From Mesonia maritima (lineage in GTDB: Bacteria; Bacteroidota; Bacteroidia; Flavobacteriales; Flavobacteriaceae): a stretch of DNA of 64,000 nucleotides. The stretch spans positions 1 through 64,000 of the forward strand of contig NZ_JBHLUA010000015.1 of the NCBI RefSeq assembly GCF_042433895.1. Reading direction: 5' to 3'. Position numbers and translations under genes: made by a program. Of this stretch, positions 1 through 8,717 are shown one piece after another; positions within the stretch are counted from its first letter, which is position 1, and each line of letters starts with the position of its first letter. The notes under the pieces are model-generated. The model was not told the origin of the DNA. It was given only the letters and a program-made list of their open reading frames with translations, and searched no databases.

Positions 1-377
1 ATAATACAAAAACCTAAATATATCTTTCACAGGATCTAATAAAAAATAGCTAAAACTGAATTAATAAGTATAAACAGCTTATGACTTTTTTAATAAAAAA
101 AACAAGAGGATGAAATAAGGAAAGAGCCGTTTGATAATATCTGAATTTAAAATTATAATAGAGGTGATTAATCAAATTTTTAAAAGATCAAATAATAGCA
201 AAACTAAAGATGATACGTATTGCTGAAATTAATTATTTTTATTTGATAGAATTCTTATGAGTACTTATATTAAATTAGTTGAAAATATTTAATTCTTTGT
301 TTTGTAAAAATAACAAAAAAGTTCTGTTATCCCGGAATAATATATTATAAACAGATATATTTGTTATGATATAACCT
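1..377. other. gene-free left end, before first cassette boundary
   Basis: I see no convincing gene in these AT-rich bases. A short imperfect palindrome (GTTATGATATAAC, 363-375) lies directly before the first GTTGT core at 378. No long partner arm is present upstream, unlike the later attC-like sites, so this may be the attI-like end of the array or a truncated attC. This is inference from position only. Confidence 0.4.
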
Positions 378-387
378 GTTGTGTGTA
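378..387 (+). repeat. cassette 1 entry core (R'-like, GTTGTGTGTA)
   Basis: The sequence GTTGTGTGTA is the exact reverse complement of TACACACAAC at 1001-1010, on the far side of the first cassette. Pairing across the gene is what an attC-type cassette predicts, because the cassette begins with TT of GTT and ends near its own R'' core. Confidence 0.7.
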
Positions 388-406
388 AGTTAAAAAACAA
401 AAACTT

Positions 407-736
407 ATGATGGAAAAACCAATATTAACCGACAATGTAAACAGAAAAAAGTACTTAAAAGATATAGGAATTGATATTGATAATATTTCAGACGATATAA
501 GAAACTTATATAAAAAGAAATTAGAATTAGCAACCAATGATATTAAACACGGAAAGTTCATAGCAAACCTTACTTTTAAAGAAGTTTTACTATTACAAGC
601 CGTTGAAAAGGAGGAGATGATAAAATTTGAAACTAAAAGTAAAGACCCTTATATAGAGGGTTATTCTACCGCTTTATGGTCTTCACGTCTGGACAACCAA
701 ATTTTAACTTCAATGAAGTTCTTAATTGCTCCATAG
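407..736 (+). CDS. hypothetical protein, cassette 1
   Basis: A 109-aa protein with an ATG 20 nt after the cassette core. It is acidic and helical, with no signal peptide or membrane segment and no family I recognise. Codon use is protein-like up to about residue 86. The last 20 residues overlap the opposite-strand 92-aa ORF and may be a read-through tail. The cassette position gives it the same orientation as the other cassette cargo. It could form a pair with the convergent gene at 666-944, but nothing in either sequence shows a toxin or antitoxin fold. Confidence 0.6.
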   Translation: MMEKPILTDNVNRKKYLKDIGIDIDNISDDIRNLYKKKLELATNDIKHGKFIANLTFKEVLLLQAVEKEEMIKFETKSKDPYIEGYSTALWSSRLDNQILTSMKFLIAP

Positions 737-944
737 AATTTTTACTATAGGTTGGACTATTTAAATATGTATCAATATCGTCTGAATAGCCTTTAATCAT
801 AATTGATAATATATCTTGAGGTACATCTGGAATATGTTTGCATATTTCTAATATTTGATTTTTAGCTATAATTTTCTGATCTAAATTAGAATCCTTATCT
901 AACAAGATTTTAAATAATTCTGACAATTTTTGACAGTAATCCAT
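666..944 (-). CDS. hypothetical protein, convergent in cassette 1
   Basis: A 92-aa protein, Cys-containing and mostly helical (an N-terminal stretch of alternating Leu and Ile), with no known family. It overlaps the 3' end of the 407-736 gene by about 70 nt on the other strand. The 200 bp from 737 to 944 carry no + strand ORF, so this gene would explain why the cassette continues beyond 736. A reverse-oriented gene within a cassette is unusual but known in integrons. Confidence 0.5.
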   Translation of the reverse strand: MDYCQKLSELFKILLDKDSNLDQKIIAKNQILEICKHIPDVPQDILSIMIKGYSDDIDTYLNSPTYSKNSMEQLRTSLKLKFGCPDVKTIKR

Positions 945-1000
945 AAATTAAAAGTTTTTGATTAGTTTTAACGTCAGTAAATATAAACAAAATAAAAACC

Positions 1001-1138
1001 TACACACAACAACGTATATAAAAAATAACTCGGTAAGTGATAGCCCGAAAATTAAAGTTTATCACAAAACACAACGTAAATAACCGAAAGTAACTCAAAA
1101 TCAAAACGTTACTTTTAATATACAAACACGTTGTACCC
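1001..1138 (+). repeat. attC-like site 1 (138 bp)
   Basis: The left core TACACACAAC is followed by spacer AAC and the arm GTATATAAAAAATAAC. The right arm GTTACTTTTAATATAC, a spacer and the core GTTGTACCC (1130-1138) close the hairpin. Arms and cores pair, with unpaired spacers between them, as in integron attC sites (R''-spacer-L''...L'-spacer-R'). The left core belongs to cassette 1 and the right core to cassette 2. Confidence 0.75.
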
Positions 1139-1152
1139 AATTTGAGAAAATC

Positions 1153-1671
1153 GTGACTGAAACCAAAAGATTAAACACTACGACATCTAAAGAATGGTTA
1201 AATTTAATAACCGAATTCTTATCAAATGGTAATTCTCAATCGACAAGAGCTATTTCTGAATTTTTAGGTTCTGAAAATAAAAAATACAAAAGAGATGAGC
1301 GTGGCTCGAAATTTTTAATTCCAAAAAATGCGAACCTGAATTACATTGCTATAAATCCAGACCTAGAGGAAACTGAAACCGACAAACCTATTACATATTT
1401 AGCATTTAGCGGAGAAAAACTGAATTTGAAACTGAATTTCCTGACTGAATTGTTTCCCAATGTTGAATTAGTTGAAAACACTTACGATGGCGGAATTCAA
1501 TTGTTTTTTAATCCTGTTGATAATCGATTTGATTTTAAGGCAGTAGCTTGTCAAATTTTCACAGATTATAAAAGTCTAGACGAACTAACCGATTTGAACA
1601 TTAATGGAATTTCTTTTATGTTTAAGACTAAAAAAATAAAAACAAGAGCTGGATATACAATGACTGAATAA
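1153..1671 (+). CDS. hypothetical protein, cassette 2
   Basis: A 172-aa soluble protein starting with GTG 15 nt after the cassette core; no ATG lies in frame upstream. No signal peptide or membrane segment, and no recognised family. The first 60 residues are basic and polar; the middle (residues 85-120) alternates hydrophobic and polar residues like a beta sheet. The stop codon is 6 nt before the closing core GGGTACAAC, the usual tight fit of a cassette gene. Function unknown. Confidence 0.7.
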   Translation: MTETKRLNTTTSKEWLNLITEFLSNGNSQSTRAISEFLGSENKKYKRDERGSKFLIPKNANLNYIAINPDLEETETDKPITYLAFSGEKLNLKLNFLTELFPNVELVENTYDGGIQLFFNPVDNRFDFKAVACQIFTDYKSLDELTDLNINGISFMFKTKKIKTRAGYTMTE

Positions 1672-1677
1672 AAAACT

Positions 1678-1814
1678 GGGTACAACAATGTATAACCGCA
1701 ATTACGGCGGATTCGACTACGTCCGAATCCACTCGGAATTGCTAACGTCAGTTCTAAACCGAAAATTAACGTATATAAACCCGTAACTGACGGTTATACG
1801 AGACCGTTGTACAC
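1678..1814 (+). repeat. attC-like site 2 (137 bp)
   Basis: The left core GGGTACAAC (1678-1686) is the reverse complement of GTTGTACCC at 1130-1138, across the 172-aa gene. The arms GTATAACCGCAATTACGG and CCGTAACTGACGGTTATAC pair imperfectly. The right core GTTGTACAC (1806-1814) opens cassette 3. The spacers AAT and GAGACC are unpaired. Confidence 0.75.
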
Positions 1815-1820
1815 AAGCTA

Positions 1821-2705
1821 ATGAAAACAAAGTTACACATATTCAAAACTGTTGCTAAACACTTAAGTTTCACAAAAGCTGCCGAGCAATTATATATTTC
1901 ACAACCTGCCATATCCAAAGCAATTAAAAATTTAGAACAAGAATACGAAACAACATTTTTTGTTAGAAAAAGGAACTCCATTGAATTAACAATAGAAGGA
2001 AAATCGTTCCTCATATATGTAAATAAAATATTAGCTATCTATTCTGAAATGGATGAGCAATTTCTACATAAAAATGAAACCTTTCCAGAATTAATAAATT
2101 TTGGAGTAAGTACAACCTTATCCAATTATGTCATCCCTAAAGTAATTGCGAAGTTTAGAATGCAATTCCCTCAAACAAAGTTTGATATAATTAGTGATAA
2201 TTCAGAAAATATTGAAAATTTAATTTTAAATGAGGAAATCGATTTTGGAATTACAGAAGGGAATTTTTCTAACCCAAAACTACATTTTGAAAAATTTATA
2301 AAGGACGAAATTGTTTTAATAACAAATATTAATAATTCTTCATTTAAAAAAGGAAGTATTGATATAAAAACGCTACAAAAAATTCCCATAATTGAACGTG
2401 AAAAAGGCTCTGGAACTAGAGAAGTAATAGACAGTTTTTTAGTTGAAAATAAAATCTCAAAACTAAATTGTGTAGTAACATTGAACAGTACAGAAGCTAT
2501 TAAAAATTATTTAAACAACTCTAACGATTTTGCACTTCTTTCAATCAATGCTATTAATGATGATTTAATAAATAACAACCTCAAGGTAATTGACATACAA
2601 GGCTTGAGTATTGAAAGATGGTTTTATTTTGTAAAAAGAACAGGTTACCTTTCAAGTTCTTTGGAAAAATTTGAAAAATTTATTCGACTTAATCATAACC
2701 TTTAG
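1821..2705 (+). CDS. LysR-type transcriptional regulator (YeiE-like)
   Basis: A 294-aa LysR-family activator. Residues 1-60 form the winged HTH (KHLSFTKAAEQLYISQPAIS is the recognition region) and residues about 90-290 the substrate-binding domain. The ATG lies 6 nt after cassette core GTTGTACAC. It shares the cassette with a YeiH-type transporter 76 nt downstream; in enterobacteria a LysR gene (yeiE) is also next to yeiH, so regulation of that transporter is likely. Family assignment is clear; ligand and targets are inferred only from the neighbour. Confidence 0.9.
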   Translation: MKTKLHIFKTVAKHLSFTKAAEQLYISQPAISKAIKNLEQEYETTFFVRKRNSIELTIEGKSFLIYVNKILAIYSEMDEQFLHKNETFPELINFGVSTTLSNYVIPKVIAKFRMQFPQTKFDIISDNSENIENLILNEEIDFGITEGNFSNPKLHFEKFIKDEIVLITNINNSSFKKGSIDIKTLQKIPIIEREKGSGTREVIDSFLVENKISKLNCVVTLNSTEAIKNYLNNSNDFALLSINAINDDLINNNLKVIDIQGLSIERWFYFVKRTGYLSSSLEKFEKFIRLNHNL

Positions 2706-2726
2706 TTATCTATGATAACAAATTAA

Positions 2727-2760
2727 TTTGCTTATAAGTTATTAATTCGATCTACTTTTG
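2727..2760 (+). promoter_or_regulatory. possible Bacteroidetes promoter for transporter gene
   Basis: TTTG at 2727-2730 and TACTTTTG (TAnnTTTG form) at 2753-2760 are 22 nt apart, slightly longer than usual. The -7 box ends 21 nt before the ATG at 2782. This gives the transporter its own promoter and argues against the TTG at 2758 as a start codon. Confidence 0.4.
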
Positions 2761-2781
2761 TATCAAATAACACGAAATGAT

Positions 2782-3702
2782 ATGAAAGATATATTTTCCA
2801 AAACTGTTTACTTCCTTATAATTATTATTGCACTTTTAGGTGTAATAAACAGTCCCACAGCATTGTTACTTGGTTTTGTATATACCATTATTTTCAATAA
2901 TCCGTTTAAAGAATCCAGCCATAAAGCAATCCATTATTTTTTAAAAATTTCGGTTGTTGGGTTAGGATTTGGAATGTTTATTAAAGAAACTTTAGAAACA
3001 AGTAAAGAGGGATTAAGTTTAACTATTTTTTCAATACTTTTAACTGTAACGCTAGGTTTGCTAATAACAAGACTTCTAAAATTAGATTTAAAACTAGGTC
3101 ATCTAATCACTTCTGGAACAGCAATTTGTGGCGGAAGTGCCATTGCTGCAATTTCTCCAGTTATTAAAGCTAAAAGCAAAACGATAAGTATTGCTTTAGG
3201 TATTGTTTTTCTACTAAATTCTATTGCGTTGTTCGTGTTTCCAGCAATTGGACATTTTTTAAATTTAACGCAAGAACAATTCGGTTTATGGTGTGCAATT
3301 GCTATACACGATACAAGTTCAGTAGTTGGAGCTGCACTAGGTTATGGAGACGAAGCATTGAGAATTGCAACAACAGTAAAACTATCTAGAACTTTGTGGA
3401 TTATCCCTTTATCCATTTTTTCAATGTTTTTATTCAAAACAAAGGGAGAAAGAATAAAAATCCCTTACTTTATAGTTTTATTTATTATTGCAATAATAAT
3501 TAATAGCTACCATATTTTACCTGAAACAGCTACTAACTTTATTGTATTGATGGCTAAACGTTTATTAATAATAACTTTGTTTTTAGTAGGCTCAACCATT
3601 TCTATAAAAGATTTGAAATCTACTGGAATGAAACCTATTGTGTTAGCACTGATATTGTGGATTTTTATTTCAATTTTTTCATTAATTTATATTTTGAGTT
3701 AA
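2782..3702 (+). CDS. YeiH/UPF0324-family membrane transporter (putative sulfate exporter family)
   Basis: About 306 aa from the ATG at 2782. An in-frame TTG at 2758 is part of a promoter box, so I reject it as the start. Roughly ten hydrophobic helices fill the protein. Family landmarks are the glycine-rich stretch with GTAICGGSAIAAISP and the later HDTSSVVGAALGYG segment, both typical of UPF0324. The family is annotated as sulfate exporter, and some members have been linked to small organic sulfonate or thiosulfate transport; the substrate here is not shown by sequence. It is carried with a LysR gene as a two-gene cassette, which is large for a cassette. Confidence 0.88.
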   Translation: MKDIFSKTVYFLIIIIALLGVINSPTALLLGFVYTIIFNNPFKESSHKAIHYFLKISVVGLGFGMFIKETLETSKEGLSLTIFSILLTVTLGLLITRLLKLDLKLGHLITSGTAICGGSAIAAISPVIKAKSKTISIALGIVFLLNSIALFVFPAIGHFLNLTQEQFGLWCAIAIHDTSSVVGAALGYGDEALRIATTVKLSRTLWIIPLSIFSMFLFKTKGERIKIPYFIVLFIIAIIINSYHILPETATNFIVLMAKRLLIITLFLVGSTISIKDLKSTGMKPIVLALILWIFISIFSLIYILS

Positions 3703-3707
3703 AGCCA

Positions 3708-3844
3708 GTGTACAACAACGTATATAAAAAATTGCTTGTAAGTGCTTAATTCAAAGAGGTTTTTGTATTTTAAATGTCAGTACTAAACCGAAAAGTTTCC
3801 GTTTATTTATACGCAACTTTTCATATACAAAACCGTTGTAGCAC
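3708..3844 (+). repeat. attC-like site 3 (137 bp)
   Basis: The left core GTGTACAAC matches, as reverse complement, GTTGTACAC at 1806-1814 on the other side of the LysR-transporter cassette. The arms GTATATAAAAAATTGC and GCAACTTTTCATATAC pair; the spacers are AAC and AAAACC. The right core GTTGTAGCAC (3835-3844) opens cassette 4. Confidence 0.75.
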
Positions 3845-3861
3845 ATTTAAAACCTAACCAA

Positions 3862-4257
3862 GTGAAAAAAATTATATCTCTATTTATAATACTACTATTC
3901 TTAAATTGCAAAACAAAAAATGAATCTGGAGGAGAATTTGTTTCAGCTATGGAAATAAAGGCTCTTAACATAAAAGATAATCTTATATATTTCAATGTTT
4001 CATACACAGTAGAATTTAAACAAAATACAAATCAAGATTGTATGGTAGAGTCAAAAGATGAACTAAACTCTATGATAATTGAACCAACAATTAGAAGTGT
4101 AGTCCGTAGTTTAACAAGTCAATTAGATTATAACGAAATTGAAAAAATAAATAAAATTGAAGTTAAAAAGAGAATTAATAGGTTATTATCTAAAAGTAAA
4201 ACTTTAAAAAAATGTCCTTTAAAAATTTCAATATTTACAATTACTCGAAAAAAATAA
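3862..4257 (+). CDS. small lipoprotein, cassette 4
   Basis: 131 aa, starting with GTG 17 nt after the cassette core. Residues 1-17 are a lipoprotein signal peptide with lipobox LFLNC (Cys16), so the mature protein is a lipid-anchored periplasmic or cell-surface protein. The remainder is about 115 residues with two Cys (QDCMV and KKCPL), probably beta-alpha. I do not recognise the family. About 140 nt of AT-rich non-coding DNA separate the stop from the closing core. Confidence 0.7.
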   Translation: MKKIISLFIILLFLNCKTKNESGGEFVSAMEIKALNIKDNLIYFNVSYTVEFKQNTNQDCMVESKDELNSMIIEPTIRSVVRSLTSQLDYNEIEKINKIEVKKRINRLLSKSKTLKKCPLKISIFTITRKK

Positions 4258-4399
4258 AGAGTTCAAAAATGACTTAATTTCTATTAAATTGTATAAATAA
4301 GCAGCAAAAAACAATAACCGAAGCTTGTTTAAAGCCTATATAAAATATTAATCCATTACCAAATAAAATTACTAAAAAGAATAAAAATTGAAAAAAAAC

Positions 4400-4601
4400 G
4401 TGCCACAACAGCGTATATAACAAATAGCTAGGTCTTTTCTAAATCGAAAATTTCGGTATATTTGGTTAGTCGCCAAATCTTTTGATTTGGCTTTTAGAAA
4501 AATAAAGATAAAATCAAAATGCAAAAGTTTTGGCTTGTGACGAGATTGAAAATTAATCCATAATTTTACGCTACTTGTCATATACAATCACGTTGTGCGT
4601 A
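4400..4601 (+). repeat. attC-like site 4, long form (202 bp)
   Basis: The left core GTGCCACAAC pairs with GTTGTAGCAC (3835-3844) across the lipoprotein gene with one mismatch. The arms GTATATAACAAATAGC and GCTACTTGTCATATAC pair. The central part is longer than in other sites and closely resembles the site at 13976-14164 (shared words CCAAATCTTTTG and AAAAGTTTTGGCTTG). The right core GTTGTGCGTA opens cassette 5. Confidence 0.75.
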
Positions 4602-4633
4602 ATTATAAAAACGAAATACATTAAAACAAAAAA

Positions 4634-5920
4634 TTGAAATCTGAGAATAAGGAACAATATTACCCAACTTATAATTCTGAAAACCGTGATATTTTATTAA
4701 TTGAGTTCGAAGAAGCTCAAAAAATAGCTAATGGACAAACTAAAGTTTACGGACAAGTAACTAATATTTTATTAGCTGTATCTACATTTGGATTTACTTT
4801 TCTATTCAAAAAAGTAGACGAAATGAATTTGAGTTTTCAAAATTCAATATTTGTAATTATCGTCCTATTCCTGTTTGGAGCAATATTACTACGTTATTTC
4901 GTTGATTTACAAAAACAAATCACAATAAATGCAAGAAAAGCAGTTACATTAAGGAAAATGTTAGGTCTTGATTATGGCTCAATTGAATTAACCTTACCAA
5001 ATTGGAGAGTTGAAGGAGCAAGTAATCCTTTCGTCATTAAATATTTTAATGGATGGCTTAATTTTAGGAGTATGCCTTTTTGGTTACTTACTATTACAAT
5101 AAACTCTATTTGGTGGTTAGCAACAAAAAACCAATCAAATTATAATTTAGAAATATTAAATGGAAACTTTCAAATAAATTGGTGGCTAGGGAATTTATTT
5201 TTTTCACTTGTGTACATAATAGTTTTTAGAAAAAATCTTTATGATCGTCACGAAAGTCTATATTTAAGTTTTGTAAAAAAGATTTCCTTTATACTTAGAG
5301 TTAAATTACTATCTAACTTTGAATTTATACTTTACAGAGCAAAGCTATCTTACATTGAACTTGAGCGTTTAAATATTAGCATCAAAAATTTAAAAGAAAT
5401 ATTAGTTGATATTGAGGATAAAGATTTTTATACAAATAAAGGTATTTCTTTTAAGTCAATAATTAGAGGAGCTTTAAGTAGATTTTCGATATTTAGAAAA
5501 AAATATAATCTGATTTCAAACGGCGGATCTACAATTACAATGCAATTAGCCAGAACCTTATTTATTCCGGCGAATCAAAATAAATATCGAAGGAAGATAA
5601 TTGAAATTCTTCTATCCTTTTGGTTAAACCAACAATTCAAAAAAGATGAGATTTTAAAAATATATATTTCTTCTGTTAGATTTGAGAGAGGAATTTTAGG
5701 TATTTCACAAGCCTCTAAATATTTTTTCGGAGAATTAAAAACACCATCAAATGAGGAAGCATTTTTTCTAATTGAAAGACTTTCGAATATTAGCTCTACA
5801 GTTAATTGGGATAGAATAAAATATCTTTCAAAAATCACAAGCATAAATTTAGATAACAAAAAATTAAAAGAAATATATAAAGGCCAGATTAACCAAAAAA
5901 AAATAAGAGAAATAAAATAA
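4634..5920 (+). CDS. membrane-anchored GT51-like peptidoglycan glycosyltransferase, cassette 5
   Basis: 428 aa with TTG as the apparent start, 32 nt after the core. Residues 45-90 and about 150-210 hold four membrane helices. Residues about 255-410 are a GT51 transglycosylase-like domain: IEDKDFYTNKGISFKSIIRG corresponds to the EDxxFxxHxG motif, with Asn where the His normally is, and GGSTITMQLARTLF is the second hallmark motif. GT51 enzymes polymerise lipid II into glycan strands. No transpeptidase domain follows. The N-terminal four-helix region is not typical for monofunctional transglycosylases. Carriage as a cassette suggests an accessory role (cell-wall modification or defence), which is inference. 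Confidence 0.75.
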   Translation: MKSENKEQYYPTYNSENRDILLIEFEEAQKIANGQTKVYGQVTNILLAVSTFGFTFLFKKVDEMNLSFQNSIFVIIVLFLFGAILLRYFVDLQKQITINARKAVTLRKMLGLDYGSIELTLPNWRVEGASNPFVIKYFNGWLNFRSMPFWLLTITINSIWWLATKNQSNYNLEILNGNFQINWWLGNLFFSLVYIIVFRKNLYDRHESLYLSFVKKISFILRVKLLSNFEFILYRAKLSYIELERLNISIKNLKEILVDIEDKDFYTNKGISFKSIIRGALSRFSIFRKKYNLISNGGSTITMQLARTLFIPANQNKYRRKIIEILLSFWLNQQFKKDEILKIYISSVRFERGILGISQASKYFFGELKTPSNEEAFFLIERLSNISSTVNWDRIKYLSKITSINLDNKKLKEIYKGQINQKKIREIK

Positions 5921-5921
5921 C

Positions 5922-6058
5922 TACGCACAACAACGGCTATAGTTCATTGCTACGGAATTTTCGACCGAAAATTCTACATAAATTTGCTATCTTCGGTTTA
6001 AAGGGATAATCCTAGCGAGTTTTCCCGCAACGAAACCATAGCCAAACCCGTTGTGCGT
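5922..6058 (+). repeat. attC-like site 5 (137 bp)
   Basis: The left core TACGCACAAC is the exact reverse complement of GTTGTGCGTA (4592-4601) across the transglycosylase gene. The arms GGCTATAGTTCATTGC and GCAACGAAACCATAGCC pair with small bulges; the spacers are AAC and AAACCC. The right core GTTGTGCGT (6050-6058) opens cassette 6. The arm sequence differs from sites 1-4, so this is structural and not sequence conservation, as in attC. Confidence 0.75.
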
Positions 6059-6074
6059 CATTTGAAAAACACCA

Positions 6075-6938
6075 GTGAACAAATTAACTAACTACAAAAC
6101 TGAAAAGATTTATGAAAGACTTTTGACAAATAAGTCAAAGGAAAACTATTGGAAATATGTTAGTGAATTAAGAAAACGAAAAACTGACGAAATTTTTAAA
6201 AAGAGTGTTTTATTGACTAAATCAAAATCTGCTCAAGAAAGAATGATAGGAACAGATGTCTTAGCACAATTTGGTTTTCCAAGACGCCACAAAAAAGAAA
6301 TTATTAATTTGTTCTTTGAGTTATTAAAATCAGAATCTGATAAAAAAGTTATAAGTTCAATACTTTACGGAATTGGACATAATAATGAAGAACTAACAAA
6401 TAGACAAGTTGAATTTCTTTGTTCATTTCGTAATCACAAAAGTGTTTATGTAAAACACAGTTTAGTATCAGCGCTTTGCACAATAGAAAAGGATAAAGCA
6501 ATAGATACATTAATAAAATTATCAAACGACCGAGACTCTGATATCAGAGATTGGGCAACTTTTGGAATTGGAAGTCAAATTGAGACAGATAATGAGAAAA
6601 TAAGAATCGCTTTATGGGATAGAATTTCGGATAAGGATGAAGAAACAAGATTTGAAGCTATTTCTGGTTTAGCCCAAAGAAAAGACTATCGAATAAAAGA
6701 AATTCTAAAAACGGAACTTAAACACCTTGATGAATATGGTTCGCTCATTTTGGAATCTATCGAATATTTAAATGACAAAAGTTTCGTACCGATTTTAGAG
6801 AAAAAAATACTAGAAAATAAACAATCAAAAAAAGTTAGTGAAAATTGGCTTTTAAACACATTGGATAAACTTAACGGAAAAGAAAAAACGAACGCACAAC
6901 AAAGAACTGAGGTAAAAAGCAACACTTTTCTTCATTAA
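6075..6938 (+). CDS. HEAT-repeat protein, cassette 6
   Basis: 287 aa, starting with GTG 17 nt after the core. From residue about 60 to 270 there are six or seven helical pairs with the HEAT signature (for example VKHSLVSALCTI, DIRDWATFGIGS, TRFEAISGLAQ), giving a solenoid for protein or nucleic-acid binding. No enzymatic motif. The last residues are read through the closing core ACGCACAAC (6892-6900) and into the inserted IS110 element, so the natural C-terminus has probably been replaced; the original stop is not visible. Function unknown. Confidence 0.7.
   Translation: MNKLTNYKTEKIYERLLTNKSKENYWKYVSELRKRKTDEIFKKSVLLTKSKSAQERMIGTDVLAQFGFPRRHKKEIINLFFELLKSESDKKVISSILYGIGHNNEELTNRQVEFLCSFRNHKSVYVKHSLVSALCTIEKDKAIDTLIKLSNDRDSDIRDWATFGIGSQIETDNEKIRIALWDRISDKDEETRFEAISGLAQRKDYRIKEILKTELKHLDEYGSLILESIEYLNDKSFVPILEKKILENKQSKKVSENWLLNTLDKLNGKEKTNAQQRTEVKSNTFLH
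6892..6902 (+). repeat. left core of attC-like site 6, broken by IS110
   Basis: ACGCACAAC is the reverse complement of GTTGTGCGT at 6050-6058, across the HEAT gene. It is followed by AA and then directly by the end of the IS110 element. The expected long arm is missing on this side. Confidence 0.65.
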
Positions 6939-7557
6939 TTTTCAAGCATATTTAGCTTGTACTAAAATTTTTATTTTTCAACCTTAGTACCGCATTCTTC
7001 TCCTTATTTTAAAACTATCTGCTGGTTAAAACAGACATGTGGTTTTCATCATAAGGCAACCCTGATTTAGCTATCGCAAAGGCCTGCTTTAAAAGCTTAT
7101 TGGCCACTGCGATCAACGCCAGTTTCTTACTTTTACCCTTTGCCACAATTCGCTCATAGATTTCCCTGCAACCCTTATTGTGCTTACACGCATTGAACGC
7201 ACATAAAAACAACAGATTCCGGAGCTTTTTGTTTCCCACTTTACTAATCCTGCTTCTACCTCTTACACTACTTCCTGATTCTCGTATCGTGGGGGTGATT
7301 CCTACGTAACTACACAGCTGAGAAGCCCTCTCAAATTTGGTAAACCCATCTGTAATTACAACTAAAAACAAGGCGGTTTTGATACCAATCCCAGGGATAC
7401 TCCTTAGCAATGTTAATTGCTGTTGCTGCTCCTGTTTGATAAGCTCCAGTAAGCGACCTTCAATTCCCTTGATCTCTTTATCCAGATGTTGGACTTGCTA
7501 CCTTTACTCGGACATAAAATTTAAGACCGCTTGTTAGAAAACAAATATCTTAGAAAC

Positions 7558-7854
7558 ATGAAAAAACGATATTACAGTCCGGAATTAAAGGAACAAGCAG
7601 TTCGGTTAAGCTACCAGCGTTCGAACATAAAGGAACTAGCAGACGAACTGGGCATAGAAGTCCAAAGGATATACAAATGGCGCAAAGCAGCCAAAACAGC
7701 TAGATTGCCTAAGCCTGAAAAACCAATACCCGATGATACCCTAGAGCTTAAAAGGTTACGCAAAGCCCTTAAAGAAAAGGAGCTTGAACTTGAGATATTA
7801 AAAAAGGCCGTGCACATCTTCTCCAAGAGCGATGGGAAGTCTATGGGTTTATAG
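7558..7854 (+). CDS. IS3 OrfA (HTH transposase subunit)
   Basis: 98 aa from the ATG at 7558. An HTH_Tnp_1 domain (residues 1-55, containing IKELADELGIEVQRIYKWRK) is followed by a leucine-zipper coiled coil (residues 60-90), typical of OrfA. At 7800-7806 the heptamer A AAA AAG lies in the correct phase for a -1 ribosomal shift into the OrfB frame, which stays open from there, so an OrfAB fusion transposase is expected. Confidence 0.9.
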   Translation: MKKRYYSPELKEQAVRLSYQRSNIKELADELGIEVQRIYKWRKAAKTARLPKPEKPIPDDTLELKRLRKALKEKELELEILKKAVHIFSKSDGKSMGL

Positions 7855-7886
7855 CCAGCTACAAACATTTATACCCCATCGAGAGG

Positions 7887-8717
7887 ATGTGCAAAGTTTT
7901 TAAAGTAAGTAGGAGCAGTTTTTACAGGTGGTACACCGGTGGTCCATCAGAACGGGCCTTGGAATATAGCCTGTTTACAGATTTAATAAAAAAAGAATTT
8001 GAAGTGAGCAAACAGCGTTATGGCTCCACAAGAATAGCGGAACAACTAAAGCGCAAAGGTTACTGTATATCCAGACGCAGAGTGGCTAAAATTATGAAAG
8101 CGAACAATTGGGTAAGCAAACATAAAAGGAAGTTTAAGGCTACCACAGACTCCAATCACAAATACCCTGTTTTTAGAAATTTACTCAACAGAAACTTTAC
8201 CCCAGACAGGTTAAATAAAGTTTGGGTTAGCGATATCACTTACATCCATACCAATCAGGGCTGGTTATATTTGACAACTATTATTGATTTATTTGACAGG
8301 CAAGTAATCGGTTGGTCATTAAGTACAAGCCTGCACACCAAGCAAACCATTATTCCTGCATGGAAAATGGCTGTAAGTAAACGTAAGATAAACAGGGGTT
8401 TAATATTTCACTCGGATCGAGGAATACAATACGCCTCAAAGGTATTTAGAACATTTATAAAATCTAACCTTCTGGTAACACAATCCATGAGCAGGAAAGG
8501 TAATTGTTGGGATAACTCTGTAGCTGAATCCTTCTTTAAAACCTTGAAAGTAGAACTTGTTTATGATGAGGATTTTAAAACTATAGAGCAGGCTAAAACC
8601 GCTATCTTTGAGTACATAGAAATATGGTACAACAGGAAACGGTTACACTCCTTTTTGGGATATAAAACCCCTTACGAAGTAGAATTAGAATTTTATCAAT
8701 TTAAAAATGTAGCATAG
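7887..8717 (+). CDS. IS3 OrfB (DDE integrase-like transposase)
   Basis: 276 aa from the ATG at 7887; the functional product is probably the frameshifted OrfAB. An HTH_21-like region at residues 40-95 is followed by the rve integrase core with all three acidic residues: D in VWVSDITYI, D in FHSDRGIQY and E in NSVAESFFKTLK. Full length, with no disrupting stop. It performs copy-out/paste-in transposition in this family. Confidence 0.92.
   Translation: MCKVFKVSRSSFYRWYTGGPSERALEYSLFTDLIKKEFEVSKQRYGSTRIAEQLKRKGYCISRRRVAKIMKANNWVSKHKRKFKATTDSNHKYPVFRNLLNRNFTPDRLNKVWVSDITYIHTNQGWLYLTTIIDLFDRQVIGWSLSTSLHTKQTIIPAWKMAVSKRKINRGLIFHSDRGIQYASKVFRTFIKSNLLVTQSMSRKGNCWDNSVAESFFKTLKVELVYDEDFKTIEQAKTAIFEYIEIWYNRKRLHSFLGYKTPYEVELEFYQFKNVA

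Noticed and set aside
364..561. Minus-strand ORF and similar antisense frames across the window
   Set aside because: These are shadows of real genes in AT-rich DNA, rich in Phe/Ile/Leu, without starts or context.
2758..2781. TTG start of the transporter gene
   Set aside because: The TTG is the end of a TACTTTTG promoter box; the ATG at 2782 gives the expected N-terminus.
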